Below, one piece after another: positions 1 through 7,034 of a DNA stretch of 9,671 nt. The first letter of the stretch is position 1, and the number at the start of each line of letters is the position of its first letter. Under the pieces are notes generated by a model. The model saw only the letters and a list, made by a program, of their open reading frames with translations, was not told the origin of the DNA and searched no databases. The position numbers were made by a program, and so were the translations under genes. This DNA is from Candidatus Omnitrophota bacterium (GTDB taxonomy: Bacteria > Omnitrophota > Gorgyraeia > Gygaellales > Profunditerraquicolaceae). Where the stretch lies: contig JAQUSM010000026.1 of the NCBI GenBank assembly GCA_028715095.1, positions 1 through 9,671 of the forward strand. Direction: 5' to 3'.

Positions 1-1
1 G

Positions 2-322
2 ATGATGGGCATTGCCCAGTATACACACGAAGTCCCCATAATAAAGTCAAGCGGCGGCCTGCTGCTCATGAATGAAAAGGAAGCTAAAACCATAGAAGAG
101 GGGCCTTGTATACGCTGCGCTGCCTGTGTGCGCGGCTGCCCGGTAGGACTTATGCCTTGCCAGATTAACTTAGCTTCAGAAAAATCGCTTTGGCAGTCAA
201 CTAAAGATTACGGAGCCAGCGATTGTATTGAATGCGGTATATGTAATTATGTCTGTCCGGCAAATCGCAGGTTGTTGCAGACGATTAAAAGGGCAAAGCT
301 AGAGGTAGCCAAAATAAAATGA
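2..322 (+). CDS. rnfC: Electron transport complex subunit RnfC, C-terminal fragment (5' truncated by window edge)
   Basis: This is the last 106 residues of RnfC, the peripheral subunit of the Rnf complex that exchanges electrons with NAD(H) on the cytoplasmic face. The opening MMGIAQYTHEVPIIK resembles the conserved RnfC stretch just before the iron-sulfur domain, so the first ATG is internal and the gene continues left of the window. Two ferredoxin-type 4Fe-4S motifs are visible: C36-x2-C39-x2-C42-x3-C46-P and C75-x2-C78-x2-C81-x3-C85-P (fragment numbering). The protein ends about 20 residues after the second cluster, so it lacks the long alanine-rich tail of enterobacterial RsxC. Its TGA overlaps the rnfG ATG (ATGA). 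The NADH- and FMN-binding N-terminal part cannot be inspected here. Confidence 0.95.
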   Translation: MMGIAQYTHEVPIIKSSGGLLLMNEKEAKTIEEGPCIRCAACVRGCPVGLMPCQINLASEKSLWQSTKDYGASDCIECGICNYVCPANRRLLQTIKRAKLEVAKIK

Positions 323-843
323 AGGAAATGTTTAGATACGGTTTTATCTTAGCGCTGATTTGCATAATTGCCGCAGGGTTATTATCCGGGGCTAATACAC
401 TTACCCGCGCCAAAATTGCCGCTCAGGCCCTGGCAGAAGAACAGTCTGCGCTTAAAGAAGTCATGCCTGAAGCTGCAAAATTTGCCGAGGTAAAGCCGGG
501 CCAGGAAATATTATATTATAAGGCGCTTGATAGCCAGGATAACTTGATAGGTTTTGTTTTTAAGGCCAGCGGGAAAGGTTATTCCAGCGTAATTGAAACT
601 TTAGCCGGCATGTTTCCTGACGGAAAAATTAGCGCGATAAAGGTGGTATCTTTAAACGAGACCCCGGGCTTGGGTATGCGCGTAACGGAAAATAGCTTTA
701 CCAGGCAGTTTAATAAAGAGGACGCATTGAGTTTATCAGGTGTGCAGGCAATTACCGGAGCGACGATTTCCAGCAAAGCTGTGATGAATTCAGTGATTAA
801 AAAAGCGCAAGAGACAAAAGAATTAATAAAAAATGAGAAATAA
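319..843 (+). CDS. rnfG: Electron transport complex subunit RnfG, covalent-FMN subunit
   Basis: RnfG (174 aa) carries a covalently attached FMN on the outer side of the cytoplasmic membrane and relays electrons inside the Rnf complex. One N-terminal membrane anchor spans about residues 6-25, followed by an FMN-binding domain. Family landmarks are ASGKGYSS (83-90), NETPGLG (113-119) and TGAT (146-149), in which T149 is the expected phosphoester attachment site for FMN. The start overlaps the rnfC stop by 4 bases; an AGAGG stretch about 12 bases upstream is a weak ribosome site, so reinitiation is likely. Attachment of FMN implies an ApbE-type flavin transferase elsewhere in the genome. The gene lies before rnfD here, whereas it usually follows it. 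Confidence 0.96.
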   Translation: MKEMFRYGFILALICIIAAGLLSGANTLTRAKIAAQALAEEQSALKEVMPEAAKFAEVKPGQEILYYKALDSQDNLIGFVFKASGKGYSSVIETLAGMFPDGKISAIKVVSLNETPGLGMRVTENSFTRQFNKEDALSLSGVQAITGATISSKAVMNSVIKKAQETKELIKNEK

Positions 844-1774
844 ATTTATAGTTTCCGGATCTCCGCATATCCACAAACAAGAATCTGTATCCAGGATTAT
901 GTGGACAGTTGCATTCAGTACTGTCCCGGCTGGAATTGCCGGAGTAATTATATTCGGTTTAAATGCGCTTTGGGTTATTTTGGTTGCGGTTATCGCCGCG
1001 GTGTTGACCGAAGCAGTATTTGAGATCTGGACTAAGAATAAAATTACGGTTATGGACGGTTCAGCGGTAAATACCGGGATATTGCTGGCTTATAATCTTC
1101 CTTCTAACGTGCCTTTGTGGCTGCCGATAGTCGGCGCGGTATTTTCTATCGCCATCGGTAAACAGGTTTTTGGCGGGCTGGGGCAGAATATTTTTAACCC
1201 CGCTCTCGTAGGCAGGGTATTTCTTATGGCCTCCTGGCCGAAATATATGACCAGCTTTGTCAAACCGTTTAGCTATGATGCGGTAACTTCTGCAACCCCT
1301 CTGGCTGCGCTCAAAGAAGGAAGGATATTGGAACATATCTCTTATCTGGATTTATTCCTGGGAAAACGCGGCGGCTGTATCGGTGAAGTTTGTATTTTAG
1401 CGTTATTAATCGGAGCGGCGGTTTTACTATACAAAGGGTATATCTCCTGGCATATTCCTGTAACTTATATTTTCACCACAGCTGTATTTACCTATATATT
1501 TGGAGCCAGGCAGTTATTCCAGGGAGACTGGTTGTTCCACGTATTAAGCGGCGGCCTGATACTGGGTGCATTCTTTATGGCCACCGATTACGTAGCTACG
1601 CCTTTAACCGCTAAGGGGCAAATTATTTTTGGCATAGGCTGCGGCTTGCTTACGGCAGTTATCCGTCTTTGGGGCGGTTATCCCGAAGGGGCCTCATATG
1701 CTATATTAATGATGAACGCGGCAACGCCTTTTATTGACCGCTATACCAAAAACAGGATTTACGGGGTTAAATGA
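833..1774 (+). CDS. rnfD: Electron transport complex subunit RnfD, integral membrane covalent-FMN subunit
   Basis: RnfD (313 aa) is a polytopic membrane subunit homologous to NqrB and is part of the ion-translocating core of Rnf. The N-terminal SPHIHKQESVSRIMW, the block GKQVFGGLGQNIFNPALVG (109-127) and GGYPEG (281-286) match the family. The flavin-attachment site reads DAVTSATPL, so T155 is the expected FMN-bearing residue; the first three positions are TSA rather than the textbook SGA, a variation also known in other RnfD proteins. About eight to ten hydrophobic helices can be traced. The start lies 11 bases inside rnfG with no strong Shine-Dalgarno, which suggests translational coupling. 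The TGA overlaps the rnfE ATG. Confidence 0.96.
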   Translation: MRNKFIVSGSPHIHKQESVSRIMWTVAFSTVPAGIAGVIIFGLNALWVILVAVIAAVLTEAVFEIWTKNKITVMDGSAVNTGILLAYNLPSNVPLWLPIVGAVFSIAIGKQVFGGLGQNIFNPALVGRVFLMASWPKYMTSFVKPFSYDAVTSATPLAALKEGRILEHISYLDLFLGKRGGCIGEVCILALLIGAAVLLYKGYISWHIPVTYIFTTAVFTYIFGARQLFQGDWLFHVLSGGLILGAFFMATDYVATPLTAKGQIIFGIGCGLLTAVIRLWGGYPEGASYAILMMNAATPFIDRYTKNRIYGVK

Positions 1775-2364
1775 AGAGTTTAATCAAGGAATTTACCAAG
1801 GGCATAATTAAAGAAAATCCCACATTTGTGCTGGTTCTGGGATTATGCCCTACGCTGGCTGTTTCCGTATCAGTAGCCAATGGTATCGGGATGGGAATAG
1901 CCGCTACTTTTGTGCTTTTGGGCTCAAGTATTATTGTTTCGTTGGTCAGGGATTTTATCCCGGATAAGATCCGCATACCTTGTTATATCGTCATTATCGC
2001 TACATTTGTCACTATCGCGGAGCTATGTATGAAAGCCTACAGCCCGGCGTTAGACCGCTCTTTAGGTATTTACGTTCCTTTGATTGTCGTTAACTGCATA
2101 GTTTTGGGCCGTGCAGAGGCATTTGCCTGTAAGAATAATTTAGCCAGTGCTTTCTGGGATGGATTAGGTATGGGCGTAGGTTTTACCCTCGCGCTTATTC
2201 TTATCTCCGCCATAAGGGAGTTTCTGGGTTCAGGCCAGATTCTCGGCCATACCTTGTTTAAGGGGTTTGAACCGGTGTTTGTTTTCGGTATGCCTTCGGG
2301 AGCGCTGCTGGTGATCGGATTATTATTGGGTTTCTTCAATTTGTTAAAGAACAGGAAGATATGA
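1771..2364 (+). CDS. rnfE: Electron transport complex subunit RnfE
   Basis: RnfE (197 aa) is a six-helix membrane subunit homologous to NqrD. It pairs with RnfA as an inverted-topology partner at the centre of the ion pump. The hallmarks are ENPTFVLVLGLCPTLAV (15-31) near the N-terminus and GIYVPLIVVNCIVLGRAEAF (99-118). C26 and C109 are the conserved cysteines that, together with the matching pair in RnfA, are known to hold a shared membrane 2Fe-2S cluster. The start codon overlaps the rnfD stop as ATGA. Length and motifs are typical, and nothing suggests damage. Confidence 0.96.
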   Translation: MKSLIKEFTKGIIKENPTFVLVLGLCPTLAVSVSVANGIGMGIAATFVLLGSSIIVSLVRDFIPDKIRIPCYIVIIATFVTIAELCMKAYSPALDRSLGIYVPLIVVNCIVLGRAEAFACKNNLASAFWDGLGMGVGFTLALILISAIREFLGSGQILGHTLFKGFEPVFVFGMPSGALLVIGLLLGFFNLLKNRKI

Positions 2365-2969
2365 ACCTGCAGGAATTTCTGACTATATTTATCTCCGCGG
2401 TATTTATTTACAATGTAATCCTCTCCCGTTTTTTGGGCCTATGTTCTTTTATCGCCATCTCTAAAGAAACAAAGCCGGCCCTGGCGATGAGCGGAGCAGT
2501 AATGTTTGTTATTGTTATGTCTTCTGCGATTACCTGGCTTGTCTATCGTTTTCTTCTTTTGCCGTTTAACCTCACCTATCTGCGGACCATCTCTTTTATC
2601 TTAGTCATTGCTACTTCTGTGCAGCTTGTAGAGATGGTTATAAGAAAGGTAAGCCCACAGTTGTATAGGGCATTTGGGATATATCTGCCTCTAATTACCG
2701 TAAACTGCGCGGTATTAGGAGTGGCGGTATTAAATATAGATATGTTTTTTGTAAACGGAAAGCAGGTTGCCGGGAGCCTTTACTATTCTATTTTTCAAGG
2801 GGTATGCGTGGGCTTAGGTTATACTTTGGCCATGCTTTTAATGTCCGGAATAAGAGAGAGGCTTGAGCTTTGCAACGTCCCGAAGGCGTTAAAGGATTTT
2901 CCCCTGGCATTTATTATCGCTTCGGTTTTAAGTTTGAGTTTTATGGGTTTTAGCGGATTTAAATTCTAA
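2361..2969 (+). CDS. rnfA: Electron transport complex subunit RnfA
   Basis: RnfA (202 aa) is a six-helix membrane subunit homologous to NqrE and is the structural partner of RnfE. Conserved blocks are NVILSRFLGLCSFIAIS (18-34) and FGIYLPLITVNCAVLG (105-120). C28 and C116 supply the RnfA half of the intramembrane 2Fe-2S site expected between RnfA and RnfE. AGGAAG just upstream is a good ribosome site and lies within the end of rnfE. The TAA stop shares one base with the rnfB ATG (TAATG). Confidence 0.96.
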   Translation: MNLQEFLTIFISAVFIYNVILSRFLGLCSFIAISKETKPALAMSGAVMFVIVMSSAITWLVYRFLLLPFNLTYLRTISFILVIATSVQLVEMVIRKVSPQLYRAFGIYLPLITVNCAVLGVAVLNIDMFFVNGKQVAGSLYYSIFQGVCVGLGYTLAMLLMSGIRERLELCNVPKALKDFPLAFIIASVLSLSFMGFSGFKF

Positions 2970-3757
2970 TGGAAATATTAATTGCTATATTAGTCTTGGG
3001 TTTCTTAGGGTTACTATTTGGGGTGGGTTTAGCTGTCGCCTCCAAGAAGCTGGCTGTCCAGGTTAACCCAAAATTAGAAGAGGTGCAACATCTTCTTCCC
3101 GGCTCAAACTGCGGGGCATGCGGTAACCCGGGATGTTTTGGTTTTGCCGAAAGCCTGCTTAGCGGCAAGAGCACTGTAGATACCTGCCGGGTTTGCAGCG
3201 ACGAAATTAAGGAGAAGATTGCCCATATTATGGGGATTGCGCTTGAGAAACAAACTAAGAAAATAGCTACCCTGCATTGTAACGGCGGCTTGAGAGTAAA
3301 AGATAAATATTTATATAGCGGAGTTAATGATTGTATCGCGGCAAATTTAGTTTTAGGCGGGCAGAAGAGCTGTGTTTTTGCCTGTCTGGGCTTTGGCACC
3401 TGCCAAAAAGCTTGCCCATTCGGGGCAATTAGTATGTCTAGCGAAGCTTTACCGGTAGTGGACAAAATTAAATGCCGCTCCTGCAATAAATGTGTATTGG
3501 CCTGTCCCAAGAAACTATTCTCGCTTGTATCTACATCCAGCACCGTGTATGTAGCATGCAGCTCGCATGATTCCGGCAGGGATGTAAAAGCCGTCTGCCC
3601 CGTGGGTTGCATTGCCTGCAAGCTGTGCGAGAAGACGTGTAAATTCGATGCTATCCACGTAATAGACAACCTTGCGGTAATTGATTATCATAAATGCACT
3701 TCCTGCAAAGACTGCGTCAGGGTTTGTCCCACTAAAACTATAAGGGTAAGGGAATGA
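2969..3757 (+). CDS. rnfB: Electron transport complex subunit RnfB, multi-cluster ferredoxin subunit
   Basis: RnfB (262 aa) accepts electrons from ferredoxin and feeds the Rnf complex. An N-terminal membrane helix (about 2-24) is followed by a Fe-S domain with C48-x2-C51-x4-C56 and C73, the usual LPGSNCGACGNPGC signature. Two double-cluster ferredoxin regions follow: C135-x3-C139-x4-C144-x4-C149-P with C169-x2-C172-x2-C175-x3-C179-P, then C210/C214-x2-C217-x2-C220-x3-C224 with C243-x2-C246-x2-C249-x3-C253-P. This predicts about five 4Fe-4S clusters and resembles the cluster-rich RnfB of anaerobes more than the shorter enterobacterial form. Extra cysteines at 104, 122 and 197 have no assigned role. 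Its TGA overlaps the purN start. Confidence 0.95.
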   Translation: MEILIAILVLGFLGLLFGVGLAVASKKLAVQVNPKLEEVQHLLPGSNCGACGNPGCFGFAESLLSGKSTVDTCRVCSDEIKEKIAHIMGIALEKQTKKIATLHCNGGLRVKDKYLYSGVNDCIAANLVLGGQKSCVFACLGFGTCQKACPFGAISMSSEALPVVDKIKCRSCNKCVLACPKKLFSLVSTSSTVYVACSSHDSGRDVKAVCPVGCIACKLCEKTCKFDAIHVIDNLAVIDYHKCTSCKDCVRVCPTKTIRVRE

Positions 3758-4353
3758 ATCTAGCCGTGTTTGCTTCAGGCAACGGAAGCAATTTTTCTGC
3801 GATTATTAAAGCGATAAGACGGGCCAAGATTAAGGTAAAGTCGGTAATCCTGGTTTGTGACAGGCCGGAAGCCTTTGTGATTAAACGCGCAAAAAATGCA
3901 GGAGTACAGGTTGTTTTGGTCAACCGCGCTGACTTTGCCAGCCGCGCTGATTTTGAAACAGCGATAATCCAGAGGTTAAAAAGCTATAAAATAGATTTAA
4001 TCGCTTTAGCCGGATTTATGCGTATGCTCAGCCCGGATTTTGTCAGGCGATACCGTAACCGTATTTTGAATATCCATCCGTCACTGCTTCCTGCGTTTAA
4101 GGGTGCCCACGCCATAAAAGACGCTCTTGATTATAAGGCTTCTTCTACCGGAGTAACGGTACATTTTGTCGATGAAAAGATGGACCATGGCCCGGTTATT
4201 TTACAGGAGCGGATAAAAATCAGAAGCTGCGATAACCTTGCTTCGCTTGAAAAGAGAATCCACGCCCTGGAGCATAAGCTTTACCCTCAAGTAATTAGGT
4301 TGTTTTGCAGCGGCAAGATAAAATCTTTGAAGGGATTAAAACCTATTCTTTAG
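3754..4353 (+). CDS. purN: Phosphoribosylglycinamide formyltransferase (10-formyl-THF dependent)
   Basis: PurN (199 aa) transfers a formyl group from 10-formyltetrahydrofolate to glycinamide ribonucleotide, the third step of purine synthesis, in the cytoplasm. The N-terminal ASGNGSN (7-13) matches the phosphate-binding loop. The catalytic N106, H108 and D144 fall in NIHPSLLPAFKG and VDEKMDHGPV, at the same positions as in the E. coli enzyme. AGFMRMLSP is also family-typical. The ATG overlaps the rnfB stop (ATGA), and an AAGGG-like ribosome site precedes it, so purN is translated from the Rnf transcript. The last 11 bases overlap the convergent lipoprotein gene on the other strand. No terminator hairpin was found after it. 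Confidence 0.95.
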   Translation: MNLAVFASGNGSNFSAIIKAIRRAKIKVKSVILVCDRPEAFVIKRAKNAGVQVVLVNRADFASRADFETAIIQRLKSYKIDLIALAGFMRMLSPDFVRRYRNRILNIHPSLLPAFKGAHAIKDALDYKASSTGVTVHFVDEKMDHGPVILQERIKIRSCDNLASLEKRIHALEHKLYPQVIRLFCSGKIKSLKGLKPIL

Positions 4354-5230
4354 GTCCGGCAAAGACAGCGGCCCGGTTAAGAATTGTTTTTGCCCCGGTA
4401 ACCAGGTTGGTCATTTCCACTACACTAAAATCTTTAAACGCGTAAGTATTCAAAGTAAGGGAGGTTATCTTTAAAACCTCCCGGTCAATATCGGCGTTTT
4501 TGCCCACTTCCGGTTTTTGAAATTTCATTCTTATGCGGCCCTGGATCTGATCAGCCAGGAATTCCTCTAAGGGTATATCCCTGTAGACCAAATGCCTGCC
4601 TTCTTTATCTCCTATAATCTGCGCGGATACCTCCGTATCCTGGACAATGCGGTGCTGGTATTCGGTCTGGGAGATAAAGCCGTAGGAAAGTTTTTTTAAA
4701 TCCAGGCAATGGAAAATCTGCCTTAATTCAAAGCCGTTTGCTACGTCCGCGGTGATAATGCAGAAGAGAATAGGGTTATTCTTTGTTTCCCTGTTATCCA
4801 TGCTGAAAAACACCCTGCGGACAACCTGAAGTATGTTAAATATTTTTGTATTTACGGATTTGTCTAATGTCATCTCCTGTTGTTTTTCTGTTTCCGGCAC
4901 CGGTTTAATAAAATAACTAATCCTTAGGACATTTTCATCAAACTGGTTTTTCCTGTCTTCAACCAGGAATCTTTCGATATATTTTTCCGGTTTGTCGGAC
5001 TTGGTGATAATGTTTTCAAGGGGCATATACACCCAAAAGGTGCGCCCGGTAAGTTTAGTTATAATATCAAGCTGGTATTCTTTCTTGCAGATATCTTTTA
5101 CTGCCTTGGAGATGTCTTCTTTTAAGAATGACGGAGTGGTAGAGGAGGTGCAGGCGGATAAAAATAAGATAAGAGGGATTAGTTTAAGGCCGGCTTTTGC
5201 CAAACTCTTTGAAGATAGCTTCGATTTCAT
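4343..5230 (-). CDS. Uncharacterised lipoprotein downstream of the FtsH-like protease
   Basis: I do not recognise the family. The 295-residue product begins with a basic stretch and a hydrophobic segment ending in the lipobox LSAC (24-27), so C27 should be lipidated. T28 follows rather than aspartate, which in enterics would favour outer-membrane sorting. The mature part is soluble and mixed alpha/beta without cysteine motifs or visible repeats. I chose the ATG at 5230 because AAAGGTGAG ends about 10 bases upstream. A GTG at 5245, five codons earlier and inside that ribosome site, is the alternative. The start lies 47 bases inside the protease gene, so the two are probably cotranscribed and coupled. 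A role as partner, substrate or adaptor of the protease is only inferred from position. Confidence 0.8.
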   Translation of the reverse strand: MKSKLSSKSLAKAGLKLIPLILFLSACTSSTTPSFLKEDISKAVKDICKKEYQLDIITKLTGRTFWVYMPLENIITKSDKPEKYIERFLVEDRKNQFDENVLRISYFIKPVPETEKQQEMTLDKSVNTKIFNILQVVRRVFFSMDNRETKNNPILFCIITADVANGFELRQIFHCLDLKKLSYGFISQTEYQHRIVQDTEVSAQIIGDKEGRHLVYRDIPLEEFLADQIQGRIRMKFQKPEVGKNADIDREVLKITSLTLNTYAFKDFSVVEMTNLVTGAKTILNRAAVFAGPKE

Positions 5231-6833
5231 CGTAATTAAGCTCACCTTTTGCTACAAGTTCTTTGGCCAGCCTGTCCATGAGAGGCTCCTCTTTCTTAAG
5301 CAGCGCAGTTACTTCTTCAAGGCAGGTATTTAATATATCCTGGACATCGGCATCAAGCTTGCCTTTAACATCTTCGGAAATTTTAGTAACAATCTCCCAG
5401 TTTCCTAAAAACCCGCTCTTGCCCATACCGCAGACCCAGACCATATTATGGGCATGATGCATGGCGTTAGAGAAGTCCCCGTAAACTCCGGAGGTTGTCG
5501 CGTTATACTTTATTTTTTCGGCAGCGTATGAGCCCAGGCTGATTTTTATTTTACTGAGCAATTCATTGGAGTCTTCGATGAAAGTATCTTCTCTCTCCGG
5601 GATCCAGGTGGCCCCGCCGGTAGGCCCGCGGGGGGTAATGGTTATTTTAAAGACATCTTTAGAGGGAGCAAGCAGGTAAGTGGTAATAGCATGGCCGCTT
5701 TCATGATAGGCGGTTTGCCATTTTTCTTTCTCACTCAGTTTTATTCTGCGCTTTATGCCCAAGGCAATTCTTTCCCGTGCTTCGTCAATCTCCTTCATAG
5801 TAATTAATGAATTTTGATTGCGTACAGTAATCAGGGCTGCCTCGCGTACTATATTGGCAATATCCGCCGGGCTTTGGCCTACGGTGATACGCGCCAGCCG
5901 GTCGATTTTTACGTCCTGTACATTATATTTTACGTTTTTCAGGTAATAAGTAAAAAGTTTGCCGCGGTCCTCCAGGTTAGGTTTGTCGACAAAGATCTTG
6001 CGGTCAAACCTTCCCGGCCTAAGCAGGGCAGGGTCAAGATATGTTTCAGGGGCATTCGTGGCCCCGATCAAAACAATATTATAGTCTTTATCTTTTAAAC
6101 CATCCATTTCGACCAACAGCTGATTCAAGGTAGTATTATGTTCAGTAGTCCCTCCGAAACCGCGGTCCATGGAACGCTGCGCTCCTATAGCATCAATTTC
6201 ATCGATAAAGATTATGCATCCTCCTTCAAGCTCTGCCAGCTGCTGGGCTTTTTTGAACAAAGAACGCACTCTTCCGGCTCCTACGCCGACAAACATCTCC
6301 ACGAATTCCGAACCAGACATGGAAATAAAAGGAAGCTTGGTCTCTGTGGCGATTGCTTTAGCAAGGTATGTCTTGCCGCATCCCGGCGGGCCGAGCATGA
6401 GAATGCCTTTTAAGATCTTTCCTCCGATACGCTGGAGGCTGACCCGGTCGACGATCAGTTTAACTACTTCCAGGGCCTCCTCTTTAGCTTCGTCCATGCC
6501 GACGACATCATCCCAGGTAATGCCTACATCTTTTCCGGAAATGGATTTCTTGCTGGTTTGAGAAAACGACGAAGCCCCGCGTTTAAAATAGAGCCAGTAC
6601 ATTAAATAGGTGTACACAAAACCGAAGATAAGGGCCATAATGATCTGCAGGTATAGCTGCAGCGGGATCATGGCTAACTGTGATTGCCTCAGATAAGATT
6701 CAGATTCATTCCAGGCGCGCAGGCCGATAATAATAAAGAAGACCAGGGATATGGCCAGGGCGGTTAAAAAGGTAAAAAGGAGGGCTTTTAACCAGTGAAG
6801 TTTTATGAAGAACCTGATTTTCTTCCAGTTCAT
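5184..6833 (-). CDS. FtsH-like membrane-bound AAA+ zinc metalloprotease (short-loop paralog)
   Basis: The 549-residue product has the FtsH plan: two membrane helices, an AAA+ ATPase and a zinc peptidase. Helices span about 15-38 and 57-82. Walker A is GPPGCGKT (148-155), the pore motif FVG is at 181-183, Walker B is FIDEID (209-214), and arginine fingers R272 and R275 lie in LLRPGRFDR. The zinc site is HESGH (377-381) with D453 as probable third ligand. Several positions differ from housekeeping FtsH: the inter-helix loop is about 18 residues instead of about 70, HESGH replaces HEAGH, GQSPAD replaces GFSGAD, and LGSYAAE replaces GGRxAEE. It is probably an active ATP-dependent protease, but a paralog, so no symbol is given. 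A GGAGA ribosome site precedes the ATG. Confidence 0.9.
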   Translation of the reverse strand: MNWKKIRFFIKLHWLKALLFTFLTALAISLVFFIIIGLRAWNESESYLRQSQLAMIPLQLYLQIIMALIFGFVYTYLMYWLYFKRGASSFSQTSKKSISGKDVGITWDDVVGMDEAKEEALEVVKLIVDRVSLQRIGGKILKGILMLGPPGCGKTYLAKAIATETKLPFISMSGSEFVEMFVGVGAGRVRSLFKKAQQLAELEGGCIIFIDEIDAIGAQRSMDRGFGGTTEHNTTLNQLLVEMDGLKDKDYNIVLIGATNAPETYLDPALLRPGRFDRKIFVDKPNLEDRGKLFTYYLKNVKYNVQDVKIDRLARITVGQSPADIANIVREAALITVRNQNSLITMKEIDEARERIALGIKRRIKLSEKEKWQTAYHESGHAITTYLLAPSKDVFKITITPRGPTGGATWIPEREDTFIEDSNELLSKIKISLGSYAAEKIKYNATTSGVYGDFSNAMHHAHNMVWVCGMGKSGFLGNWEIVTKISEDVKGKLDADVQDILNTCLEEVTALLKKEEPLMDRLAKELVAKGELNYDEIEAIFKEFGKSRP

Positions 6834-6878
6834 AATTTCTCCTATTGTTGCTATCCGGCGCCTAAATTCAACATATAG

Positions 6879-6907
6879 AAAATAACATATCCGTCCTTTT
6901 AAGTCAA
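6879..6907 (-). promoter_or_regulatory. Predicted sigma70-type promoter for the FtsH-like gene
   Basis: Read on the minus strand, TTGACT (6907-6902) is followed after 17 bases by TATTTT (6884-6879). TGT directly before the -10 makes an extended -10. Transcription would start near 6872, leaving a leader of about 40 bases before the ATG at 6833. The -35 box mirrors the one of the divergent eno promoter. Confidence 0.6.
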
Positions 6908-6927
6908 ATCTTTTCTTCCCTTGACTT
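6901..6927. repeat. Perfect inverted repeat formed by two divergent -35 boxes
   Basis: AAGTCAA (6901-6907) and TTGACTT (6921-6927) are exact reverse complements separated by 13 pyrimidine-rich bases. Each arm contains the -35 hexamer of one of the divergent promoters. The symmetry may simply reflect two good -35 boxes, or it may be a shared operator. Confidence 0.6.
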
Positions 6928-6948
6928 GATAATTTTTGCGTGTATAAT
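6921..6948 (+). promoter_or_regulatory. Predicted sigma70-type promoter for eno-ftsB-tRNA
   Basis: TTGACT (6921-6926) and a perfect TATAAT (6943-6948) are separated by 16 bases. The expected start site near 6955 gives an eno leader of about 80 bases. This is the strongest promoter match in the window and fits a highly expressed glycolytic gene. Confidence 0.75.
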
Positions 6949-6976
6949 TATGAAGTTATTTAAATTTTCTTAACTT

Positions 6977-7013
6977 GGCACCCTGCGCTTATAAGGTATT
7001 GCGCGGGTGTGCC
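6977..7013 (+). promoter_or_regulatory. GC-rich hairpin in the eno 5' leader
   Basis: The arm GGCACCCTGCGC (6977-6988) pairs with GCGCGGGTGTGCC (7001-7013). This gives 12 base pairs with one bulged T at 7008 and one T-G wobble (6984-7005), around a 12-base loop. No T-tract follows, so it is not an intrinsic terminator. It ends about 10 bases before the AGGAG of eno. It could stabilise the mRNA or bind a regulator, but no known riboswitch class is recognised. Confidence 0.55.
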
Positions 7014-7034
7014 TTTACCGGCAAGGAGAATAAA

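Noticed and set aside
1061..1336. Antisense frame of 91 codons inside rnfD
   Set aside because: It is a shadow of a clear membrane-protein gene, with no promoter or ribosome site support.
2959..3669. Long antisense open frame of 236 codons across rnfB
   Set aside because: It lies fully opposite a gene with unmistakable RnfB motifs, and its translation has no recognisable domain. It is a shadow of the cysteine-rich coding strand.
5231..5245. GTG start five codons upstream for the lipoprotein
   Set aside because: The GTG is part of the AAAGGTGAG ribosome site that fits the ATG at 5230. It was kept only as an alternative.
6138..6561. Two overlapping plus-strand open frames (6138-6413 and 6169-6561)
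   Set aside because: Both are antisense to the conserved ATPase core of the FtsH-like gene and show no family features.
6975..7034. In-frame TTG extension of enolase by 20 codons
   Set aside because: It would translate the leader hairpin, adds residues absent from enolases, and the ATG at 7035 has a proper AGGAG.
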